A DNA stretch of 64,000 nt from an uncultured Marinicella sp. (GTDB taxonomy: Bacteria; Pseudomonadota; Gammaproteobacteria; Xanthomonadales; Marinicellaceae), in the NCBI GenBank assembly GCA_947502925.1, contig CANNBS010000001.1, positions 434,001 through 498,000 on the forward strand, written 5' to 3'. Under the pieces are notes generated by a model, which had not been told where the DNA came from, searched no databases, and was given only the letters and a program-made list of their open reading frames with translations. This document shows positions 54,896 through 61,212 of this stretch, in pieces. Made by a program: the position numbers and the translations under genes. Positions within the stretch are counted from its first letter, which is position 1, and each line of letters opens with the position of its first letter.

Positions 54896-54917
54896 GCACG
54901 CAGACCATCCTGCGTGC
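54896..54917 (-). terminator. Hairpin after the S9 peptidase gene
   Basis: GCACGCAG and CTGCGTGC pair as an 8-bp stem with a 6-base loop, 18 bases beyond the stop. On the minus strand a short TTTAGGTT follows, a weak T-tract. Confidence 0.5.
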
Positions 54918-54934
54918 CTGGGCTATATTAAACA

Positions 54935-57049
54935 CTATTCTTCAGCGTCTTTTTCTTTGTCATCTTTTTCAAGCTGCGCTTGATGGTTCAGGTCGTACGG
55001 TGGAATTTGCTGACCTTTATTCTCACCTTTAAGATAGAAGTTCATCCAGCGCATTAAGCGCTTGGCATAATCCAGCTGCGCCGCGGCTTTACGATTACCG
55101 TGGCCTTCGCCCGGGTAATACACCAGCCGGACCGGGGTGTCGGTACGCGTTTTTACGTAACGGTACAGCTCCATCGACTGGGCCGGATGCACCCGTGTGT
55201 CATTCTTACCGTGCATAATCAGCAGCGGCGTTTGGGCTTTATCGGTGTGATAAATGGGACTGCGTTCCAGCATCCACATCCAGTTATCCCAGGGATATTT
55301 ACGGGCGTGCACGTTGTACATTTCTTTGGGTATATCGGTGGTGCCGAACTTCGACAGCTGATTAGAAATTCCCACAAACATGACACTGGCGGCAAAATGC
55401 TCGCTCAAAGCCGTCGCTGCCCAGGCTGATGCATATCCGCCGTAAGAACCGCCGGTAATGCCCACTCGGTCTTTATCGATAATCCCTTCATTGTCTAAAT
55501 GGGTGATGGCATCCACCAAATCGTCAAATTCAGCACCGGCATAATCAGCTTGCCCTTTTTTACTGAATTCAACACCGCGGCCGGTACTGCCACGATAATT
55601 CGGTAAAAACACCGCAAAGCCATTGCCGGTGGCGTGTTTAATCGGGTATGCATAACGATCCAGCCACTCATTGCTGATATGAGATTCAGGACCGCCATGC
55701 ACCATCATAATCAGCGGATAACGCTGGTTCTTTTTATAATCAACGGGATAAACCAGAATCCCCTCAAGTTCAAGACCATCACGCGCTGTATATTTAATGG
55801 ATATCTGCTTCGGCATGGCGATATTTTCCAGCCATGGATTCGAATGGGTTAATCGTTTCAGTTCCCCCTGATTGACCGCATAGACTTCACGCGTATGATT
55901 GGCGCGACTCATGGTCGCAACCATCGTCTCGCCATCTTGGCTAACATCTAAGCCACGTAACACCGCTTTTCCAAGCGGCAACCGGTTTTCCACCTGGTCT
56001 GATTTAAGATTAATGACGCTGACTTCACTACTGGTACCCATGTGCCCCAGAAAAGCCAGATGATTATCCGACAGCCATTCAATGGCTTTAATATGCCCTG
56101 CGTAATCTTTGACATACTCGGTCATCTTACCGTTACTGCTGCGCGCAACAAATAACCGACCATCAGCAGGATCATGCTTATCTTCGGCACCAATCATGGC
56201 GACATATTTGCCATCCGGCGACCACTCGGCTTCACCAAGCTTGCCTTCCGTTTTAAAGGCCTGAATACGCTTACCGTTAAGTCGATAAATGCCATATTCA
56301 GACGCTGTGTAGTTATCATCAATATGCGGTGTCGGGGTGGTACGCAGCAGAAGATGATCTTTGCCTGGGTGAAACTGTGCAGACAGGACATGGGCATCAA
56401 TGTCTAATTGGACCGGTTCTTCTTCTAAATTATCGAGGTTAACCTGATAGGCGTGGTTAAACTGAATGTCCTCCTCATAGATTTCCGCTTTAAAACCTTT
56501 CTTTATCAGTTTCTCTTTCGACTTATCCTTCGCCGGCTTGGCCACAAAAACCAGGGTATCACCGTCGGCATTTAATGTAAATGATCCAATATTATTTTTA
56601 TGCGAAATCACTTTAACCGACTCACCACCATCCACCGGAATGCGGTAAATCGAACTGTATTTATCCTCATTTCGCTTGGCCCGATAATAAATCGACTGGC
56701 CATCCGGGCTCCACTGTACCGAAGACACCGATACCTTACCGGTAATAAAAGGCCTTGAATTACCCTGTTTATCTACCACATGCAGCTCAACATAATGCGA
56801 CCCGTCCTCATCTTCATAAGGCGTGCGCGGCTTAACCAATGTATAGGCCGTCAACGCACCATCCGGTGACACCACCGAACTGCCCACATAATGTGCCGTC
56901 ACAGTTTGTTCTAATGTCATCATGTCCTTTTTAGCAAAGGCACTAAAACTCACCAGCAAACCTAAAACAACACCAGTTATCCACATAAACCGCTGATTGC
57001 CACCCTGATGGTGACGACCTTTTGTTCTCATTAAATCGATTATTCTCAT
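54935..57049 (-). CDS. S9 family prolyl oligopeptidase-like peptidase
   Basis: 704 aa with an exported N-terminus (hydrophobic WITGVVLGLLVSFSAFA near 25-40). A beta-propeller of PD40 blades follows (VSPDGALTAYTLVKPRTPYED, QWSPDGQSIYYRAKR, EWSPDGKYVAMIG). The C-terminal alpha/beta hydrolase has nucleophile GGSYGGYASAWAA, an Asp in HGKNDTRVHP and a His in YPGEGHGNRKA. It resembles dipeptidyl/acylaminoacyl peptidases of the periplasm. It likely digests small peptides. Confidence 0.9.
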   Translation of the reverse strand: MRIIDLMRTKGRHHQGGNQRFMWITGVVLGLLVSFSAFAKKDMMTLEQTVTAHYVGSSVVSPDGALTAYTLVKPRTPYEDEDGSHYVELHVVDKQGNSRPFITGKVSVSSVQWSPDGQSIYYRAKRNEDKYSSIYRIPVDGGESVKVISHKNNIGSFTLNADGDTLVFVAKPAKDKSKEKLIKKGFKAEIYEEDIQFNHAYQVNLDNLEEEPVQLDIDAHVLSAQFHPGKDHLLLRTTPTPHIDDNYTASEYGIYRLNGKRIQAFKTEGKLGEAEWSPDGKYVAMIGAEDKHDPADGRLFVARSSNGKMTEYVKDYAGHIKAIEWLSDNHLAFLGHMGTSSEVSVINLKSDQVENRLPLGKAVLRGLDVSQDGETMVATMSRANHTREVYAVNQGELKRLTHSNPWLENIAMPKQISIKYTARDGLELEGILVYPVDYKKNQRYPLIMMVHGGPESHISNEWLDRYAYPIKHATGNGFAVFLPNYRGSTGRGVEFSKKGQADYAGAEFDDLVDAITHLDNEGIIDKDRVGITGGSYGGYASAWAATALSEHFAASVMFVGISNQLSKFGTTDIPKEMYNVHARKYPWDNWMWMLERSPIYHTDKAQTPLLIMHGKNDTRVHPAQSMELYRYVKTRTDTPVRLVYYPGEGHGNRKAAAQLDYAKRLMRWMNFYLKGENKGQQIPPYDLNHQAQLEKDDKEKDAEE

Positions 57050-57354
57050 TCTTTCCTCATTGTTTAGAACTTATAAAATTCCAGAAACACGCCTATCAGT
57101 GATATTTAACGCCCTAACGATAGTCGCCGAATGCCATATTAATCGACCCATGTGAAAATTTAAAGTCAAACAACTTCACTTCAGGACTTCGACAAAGGAC
57201 AGGCATCCAAATCGATACCGCCTGACAAAAATCCGGCAAACTCACCTAACATATCAATCTTGGTTTTCAATTCGGGGTTTTCAATTCGGGACAGGCATCA
57301 CAATCGCCAATTGCATACTAGCCCAATCGATAATCAAATATAAAGGAATCAGAA
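57050..57354. other. Intergenic region with short direct repeats
   Basis: No gene. TTTTCAATTCGGG occurs twice back to back near 57268-57293, and GGACAGGCATC occurs twice (about 57198 and 57288) followed by similar AAATCG / CAATCG. These look like decayed duplications. Function not evident. Confidence 0.4.
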
Positions 57355-57387
57355 TAAAAAACCCACAGCATCAGAGACGCTGTGGGT
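57355..57387 (-). terminator. Slipin Rho-independent terminator
   Basis: On the minus strand ACCCACAGC and GCTGTGGGT form a perfect 9-bp stem with a 9-base loop, followed by six T. It begins 17 bases after the slipin stop. Confidence 0.9.
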
Positions 57388-57403
57388 CAAAAGTGAACAC
57401 ACA

Positions 57404-58546
57404 TCAAACGTTTAATTTGATGTTGTCCTTGGTTAAGCCTTCCAAGCCACCGAAAACGGTGATGTTGTTGACTTTGTCGGCCACTTTTTCCAAAGTTTCC
57501 AACTCTTTCAAACGCCTCAATGTTTCGCTTTGATCCATCAACTTTGCAGTGTTCAACAAAGAACGGGTCGCAGCGGTTTCTTCACGGCGTTTAATGATGT
57601 TGGCTTTAGCGGCTTTTTCTGCTTCTACCACTTGATTCAAAATGGTTTTCATCTCGCCAGGCAAGATGATGTCTTTGACACCCACTTCAATCAAGGTCAA
57701 ACCAAACATCGCCACTTTTTTGGTGACAAATGTTTTCACAAAGGTATCAATGGCTTCTTTGTCGGCCAACAAGGCATCCAAAACTCTGGTGCCGATGGCT
57801 TTTCGCAAAGCCAACTGCAAGGCGTTGTAAATGAACACATTGAAGTCCGCCAATTCAGTCACTGCTTTGACCACATCATTGACTTTAAACGTGGCCGTTA
57901 AGTTCACCCGCAAGCTGACTTTGTCTTTGGTCAAAATCTCCTGACCTGTAACTTCAACTTGTTGTGCTCTGGTTTCCACCACTTGCACCTCAACGGATTG
58001 GTTGAAGTTCCAAAAGCCATATCTGCCGGCTTGCAAAACCCGCACCAACTGACCATCAATAAACAACAAACCCACTTGTTGGTTGACCACTTCTTTAATC
58101 ACCAAACCTTTGCTCAAAACAGAAGCTTTGGCTGCTTTGGCCAATACATTGATGTCTTTGGCAGATACTTCAACTTGTTCAGTGACATTGATGCGTCTGA
58201 CTTCAATTTTGGCCTGGGTGTTCCAGAACCATTTTTCAGTCTGAGGTTTTAATAAGTCAATAAACTGGCCATCTTCAAAAATCAATGCCACTTCATTTTC
58301 ATCGGTGCTGATGATGCTGTAGTGTAAATCGCTGCCAGATTCGCCGGCTTTCATGTTTCTCAACAATGCTTTAACGTCTTTCTGGTTAATCTCCGTGTTG
58401 GTGATATCAAAAACACGCACTTTGATGCGGTTTCTAAAGTCCCAAAACTGGTGTACACCAGCAGTCAACACATCGATCAACTGTCGATCACGAAACAACA
58501 ACGCACGTTCGTTATCAGCAATCACTATTCTTTTTCTAAAAATCAT
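57404..58546 (-). CDS. Slipin (SPFH/stomatin) with triplicated N-terminal unit
   Basis: About 380 aa from ATG 58546, with AGGA about 10 bases upstream; the longer GTG start adds unrelated residues. Three similar units of about 75 residues open the protein: ALLFRDRQLIDVLTAGVHQFWD, ALIFEDGQFIDLLKPQTEKWFWN and GLLFIDGQLVRVLQAGRYGFWN. They are followed by the SPFH core (LTKDKVSLRVNLTATFKV, GEMKTILNQVVEAEKAAKANIIKRREETAATRSLLNTAKLM). It has no N-terminal membrane helix. Slipins are recurrent neighbours of RtcB-type RNA-ligase genes in bacterial RNA-repair operons. Two tRNA-like genes lie upstream here on the same strand, but no ligase is present. Confidence 0.85.
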   Translation of the reverse strand: MIFRKRIVIADNERALLFRDRQLIDVLTAGVHQFWDFRNRIKVRVFDITNTEINQKDVKALLRNMKAGESGSDLHYSIISTDENEVALIFEDGQFIDLLKPQTEKWFWNTQAKIEVRRINVTEQVEVSAKDINVLAKAAKASVLSKGLVIKEVVNQQVGLLFIDGQLVRVLQAGRYGFWNFNQSVEVQVVETRAQQVEVTGQEILTKDKVSLRVNLTATFKVNDVVKAVTELADFNVFIYNALQLALRKAIGTRVLDALLADKEAIDTFVKTFVTKKVAMFGLTLIEVGVKDIILPGEMKTILNQVVEAEKAAKANIIKRREETAATRSLLNTAKLMDQSETLRRLKELETLEKVADKVNNITVFGGLEGLTKDNIKLNV

Positions 58547-58859
58547 GTTCTTTCGTCCTGCGCGACTCACCACCAATTTTCATCAGTCAGCAGCGCGCCT
58601 TAATAAAACTCAGTCATTTAAACCTCGTTGTTTTCATTAAAATATGCCCATTGGGCGCTAAAAATTTATATTCTCTCTTACCTACATACCACTGACACCA
58701 AGCCCTCCTGATGCCAGCCTATTTTCACTGCCTCTCACCTACCGCACCACCACAGGCCGTCCTGTGGCGGCTTTCCAGATGACCGTGCTTGTCTAAATGA
58801 CCTCACTTACCGGAACCATTTCCCAGCTTACCGAGGCTTCGACAGGCGCTACCACTTGT

Positions 58860-59163
58860 TTGTTAGAAGTCAGTCTCACGACCACTCAGTGGCCGATGAT
58901 GGGTTGTTCTGGTTCCACCAAATCCTCAAAGCCACACCACCCTCCCGGTGTGTCTGATACCTCCTGTACCACAGCTTCAGTTTCTGGTTTCTCAATTCGG
59001 CCATAGCGGCTCGAAAATCAGACCAATGCATCATTGGCATGAACGGGTGGCATTCATAACCACACGTTCCTGTGTCGTCGTTGTTTGTCGACGGCCTCGT
59101 CGTCGCTACAAACAGGTAGCAATGGACTTCTCGTCCACCAAACTGAGACTGACCTGTGTGGTT
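58860..59163 (-). ncRNA. Hairpin-rich non-coding region between tRNA-like genes and slipin
   Basis: On the minus strand this region has nested complementary segments. GUCAGUCUCA (59153-59144) can pair with UGAGACUGAC (58878-58869), a perfect 10 bp. AACCACAC (59163-59156) can pair with GUGUGGUU (59065-59058), closing a 106-nt unit that contains ACAGGU/ACCUGU, an 8-bp hairpin around GGAC-GAGAA-GUCC, and GUUUGU/ACAAAC. GUCUGAU (59023-59017) pairs with AUCAGAC (58958-58952) around a tRNA-sized 72-nt unit. CCAATG-ATG-CATTGG is a further hairpin. No convincing protein is encoded. The 106-nt unit has the closed-stem layout of Y RNAs, but homology is unproven. Confidence 0.4.
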
Positions 59164-59220
59164 TAAAGACTTCACCGGTCTTCATTAGAAAAGGCTTTCG
59201 CCTTGGTGCCTTAAAAGGGC

Positions 59221-59295
59221 TGGTTTTTGAGCAGGAGTCGAACCTGCGACCCGCAAAGTAACATTTTGCTGCTCTACCCGCTGAGCTATCAAACT
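59221..59295 (-). tRNA. tRNA-Asn(GTT)-like gene with mismatched acceptor stem
   Basis: On the minus strand a cloverleaf can be drawn. The D stem is GCTC/GAGC, the anticodon stem GCAAA/TTTGC with loop ATGTTAC (anticodon GTT, U33 present), the variable loop GGGTC, and the T stem GCAGG/CCTGC with loop TTCGACT; a CCA is encoded. The acceptor pairs only 5 of 7 positions (AGTTTGA against TCAAAAA), the two terminal pairs being A-A and G-A. It overlaps the preceding tRNA-like gene by 3 bases. It may be a degraded or non-translational tRNA-like RNA. Confidence 0.65.
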
Positions 59296-59363
59296 TAGAG
59301 AAGGATTCGAACCTTCGTATCATTGAACCTAAATCAATTGCCTGACCACTTGGCTATCTAATG
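59293..59363 (-). tRNA. tRNA-like gene, Gln-type body with UAG (Leu) anticodon
   Basis: The minus strand gives D arm GCC-AAGTGGTCA-GGC (as in tRNA-Gln), anticodon stem ATTGA/TCAAT with loop TTTAGGT (anticodon TAG), a five-base variable loop, and T stem GAAGG/CCTTC with TTCGAAT. Only 5 of 7 acceptor pairs form (CATTAGA against TCTAAGT). No CCA is encoded, and the 3' end runs into the next tRNA-like gene. A leucine anticodon without the long variable arm of tRNA-Leu is anomalous. It is more likely a tRNA mimic or pseudogene than a decoding tRNA. Confidence 0.6.
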
Positions 59364-59450
59364 TATTCATCCACCTGGCATACACACCAGTACCACTGGC
59401 TGCACCGGCTTGCCATACAGAGACAAGACCAAAGATGAAAGAATTTAGTC

Positions 59451-59476
59451 ACATTTGGAGTCTAAGACCCAAATGT
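59451..59476. promoter_or_regulatory. Inverted repeat upstream of the tRNA-like/slipin unit
   Basis: ACATTTGG and CCAAATGT are perfect 8-bp arms around ten bases, which themselves contain GTCT-A-AGAC. It lies about 90 bases upstream of the first tRNA-like gene (minus strand) and just beyond the terminator of the RNA gene at 59493. Candidate operator. Confidence 0.4.
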
Positions 59477-59492
59477 ATGTTTTTATCAGGCG

Positions 59493-59523
59493 AAAAAAAA
59501 CCTGATGTGGATGACCAATCAGG
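59493..59523 (-). terminator. Terminator of the 217-nt RNA gene
   Basis: On the minus strand CCTGAT and ATCAGG pair around 11 bases and are followed by eight T. It insulates the RNA gene from the tRNA-like genes downstream. Confidence 0.75.
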
Positions 59524-59709
59524 CTTTACGTAAAAGATTCCTGAAAAGCATCCAATGCCTTCCAAGATATTTGAAGGGCATTAATTCAACAGCATACGGC
59601 GCAACATGTTCGAGTCATGACCCGCACATGGCTTTAGTTGTTTTATGTTGAAATAAATAATGTTCATTTTTATTCTGCTGTTTGTGGGCACTGCCCAATT
59701 TCATAGTGG
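59493..59709 (-). ncRNA. Candidate structured small RNA of about 217 nt
   Basis: Bounded by a strong promoter and a Rho-independent terminator on the minus strand, with no credible reading frame. Internal pairing includes TGGGC-AGT-GCCCA near the 5' end, CATGT/ACATG around a self-complementary GGGTCATGACTC, and a long hairpin AATGCC...GGCATT near 59590. It does not match 6S, tmRNA, SRP or RNase P RNA by eye. The start at about 59709 is 7 bases after the -10. Confidence 0.55.
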
Positions 59710-59715
59710 CTGCGC

Positions 59716-59743
59716 ATTCTACGCCTGTCATTTTAAGAGTCAA
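59716..59743 (-). promoter_or_regulatory. Sigma-70 promoter with GC-rich discriminator
   Basis: Minus strand TTGACT (59743-59738), 16-base spacer, TAGAAT (59721-59716), then GCGCAGCC. The GC-rich discriminator is typical of stringently controlled stable-RNA promoters. Confidence 0.7.
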
Positions 59744-59786
59744 GAATTAATTAACATTTTTTTAACATCTTCTGAATTCCATTTGT

Positions 59787-60403
59787 AAGTGCAACGATAT
59801 TTTAGTTGCATAAAAAAAGTAAGGTGCGTACCGTTGCACTTGCTTAATAATACAAAGGAGAATTCAGGTTATGAATCGCTCATATACGCACCTTAGCAGT
59901 GAAGAACGATACCACATTTCAGTTTTACGCAAAACTAAAATCTCACTGTCTGAGATTGCCCGCATATTGGGTCGCAATAAATCCACCATCAGTCGCGAGT
60001 TAGAGCGCAATACAGGTAAACGTGGTTATCGACACAAACAAGCTGGTAAACTTGCTCAGTCTCGCAAACGCAAAGGCAACAAGCAGATTACCCCTTTCGG
60101 CTTTGCCTATATCAGCCATCTAATTGAACAAGATTGGTCACCAGAACAAATCAATGGTCGCCTTAAAGTCATGGGCTGGATTGATGTGCCAAGCGTTGAA
60201 CGTATTTACTTGTTTATCTACGATGACAAAAAAGATGGTGGTGAGCTTTACACTCACCTTCGTTGTCAAAAGAAACGTCGTAAACGGTATGCATCAGGCC
60301 AACAAAGACGTGGACAGATCGTTGATAGACGTGATATTGATGAACGTCCTGCTGTTGTTGATGAGCGCAGCAGGTTCGGTGACTTTGAGGGAGACACCGT
60401 AGT
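59787..60403 (+). mobile_element. Truncated IS30-family element
   Basis: The left end carries the inverted repeat AAGTGCAACG (59787-59796) / CGTTGCACTT (59832-59841) before the transposase start. The transposase then breaks off at the first acidic catalytic residue. No right-hand terminal repeat was found. The element is therefore a 5' remnant unable to move by itself. Confidence 0.7.
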
Positions 60404-60467
60404 GAAAATAAAGGGGTCAGTACCCTTTACCTTTCAGCTCTGGAAAGCTTACATCAAATTACGATAA
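59871..60467 (+). pseudogene. IS30 transposase, C-terminally truncated
   Basis: The frame begins MNRSYTHLSSEERYHISVLR with an IS30 helix-turn-helix (LSEIARILGRNKSTISRELERN). It continues through WSPEQINGRL and IYLFIYDDKKDGGELYTHLR to FGDFEGDTVV, the start of the DDE core. After that, about 22 unrelated codons (KIKGSVPFTFQLWKAYIKLR) lead to a stop inside the neighbouring antitoxin region. The remaining two catalytic acidic residues are lost, about 130 residues short of a full transposase. AAGGAG lies upstream of the ATG. Confidence 0.88.
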
Positions 60468-60820
60468 TCACAGTTGAGTATGGCGGCTAACTTTTTGGCG
60501 TTGGCTTTGCCTAATGACCGTTTGTTATTTTCCATTTCGGAGAGGTGATGTTGCCTGATGCCGGTTTTTTTGGCCAGTTCAGTTTGCGTCATGTCTGCTC
60601 TGAGGCGGTATAAGCGCAGATAGTAGCCGGGTGTCTGGTAGTGTTTGCCATGCCTGGCTTTAGTATCATCATGGACTTGCTGTGCCGGTATGCGGTCTTC
60701 TTGCTCGTATTGATCTAACGTGCTGCGAATCAGTTTTTTTAAGCGAGCCTGATTAACGTCGTCACCTGCTTTGATGACAACTTCTGCCAACTCATGATGT
60801 ATGGTTAGTGTTTGGCTCAT
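60449..60820 (-). CDS. XRE-family antitoxin (HigA/HigB-partner type)
   Basis: This 123-aa protein has a C-terminal Cro/CI helix-turn-helix at about residues 65-120 (YLRLYRLRADMTQTELAKKTGIRQHHLSEMENNKRSLGKANAKKLAAIL). The N-terminal segment could neutralise the toxin. It overlaps the upstream toxin gene by 4 bases. Toxin-first order is that of higBA-like systems. The 3' end overlaps the truncated IS30 frame by 19 bases. Confidence 0.88.
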   Translation of the reverse strand: MSQTLTIHHELAEVVIKAGDDVNQARLKKLIRSTLDQYEQEDRIPAQQVHDDTKARHGKHYQTPGYYLRLYRLRADMTQTELAKKTGIRQHHLSEMENNKRSLGKANAKKLAAILNCDYRNLM

Positions 60821-61083
60821 TTATAAGCATCCCGCCGGTGTCCGGCATAAAAAATTTCAATTTCCAAAGACTGATCTTCTAACGTTCGATAGCGCATACG
60901 ATAACGATAGTTTAAGCGCAACCTATATTCACCTACACCAGTTTTCAGCGTATCCCAACCTTGCGGGTTAATACCTTGCTCTTCAAGATCACTGATGGCA
61001 AGATCTGCCAAATCCTGTATGGTTTGTGGCAACTTGATAAGCTTTTTATAGGCTTTCCGCGTTAAGTTAACAGTCCATTTCAT
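60817..61083 (-). CDS. RelE-family toxin
   Basis: This 88-aa protein begins MKWTVNLTRKAYKKLIKLPQ and has YRLRLNYRYRMRYRTLEDQSLEIEIFYAGHRRDAYK, the RelE/ParE fold with the C-terminal HRRDAY segment. Likely a ribosome-dependent mRNA interferase. First gene of the pair, with an unusually short leader. Confidence 0.88.
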   Translation of the reverse strand: MKWTVNLTRKAYKKLIKLPQTIQDLADLAISDLEEQGINPQGWDTLKTGVGEYRLRLNYRYRMRYRTLEDQSLEIEIFYAGHRRDAYK

Positions 61084-61091
61084 GGTTTTTC

Positions 61092-61112
61092 ATTATACCA
61101 TTTTTTGGTATA
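61092..61112 (-). promoter_or_regulatory. Promoter and operator of the RelE/XRE pair
   Basis: TATACC-ATTTTTT-GGTATA (61094-61112) is a perfect 6-bp inverted repeat overlapping the minus-strand -10 TATAAT (61097-61092). The toxin ATG follows the -10 by 8 bases, giving a leaderless or nearly leaderless mRNA. Confidence 0.6.
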
Positions 61113-61166
61113 TATTCTATAATAATCTGATTCTTTCTTGTCTGAACACCTCAACCAGTTATCAAT

Positions 61167-61200
61167 GTTGGGCATCGCTACGCTCTGCCCAACCTACCCT
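61167..61200. repeat. GTAGG-type dispersed hairpin repeat
   Basis: GTTGGGC...GCCCAAC with adjoining CTACCC. Same family as 39471-39492 and 63757-63783. It sits between the toxin promoter and the copA stop and may act as a transcription end for copA. Confidence 0.5.
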
Positions 61201-61212
61201 TATCGTTTGCTA

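Noticed and set aside
58876-59175. 99-codon minus-strand frame (with HPFMPMMHWSDF and WYRRYQ segments)
   Set aside because: It coincides with the hairpin-rich RNA region, has no ribosome site and unbalanced composition. The pairing pattern explains the DNA better, though a small protein cannot be fully excluded.
59405-59425. Possible sigma-54 promoter (TGGCA...TGCA) before the tRNA-like genes
   Set aside because: The GG to GC spacing is one base too short and the rest of the consensus is poor.
59600-59635. Plus-strand T-arm-like sequence (CATG-TTCGAGT-CATG)
   Set aside because: No acceptor, D or anticodon arm can be built around it. It lies within the minus-strand 217-nt RNA.
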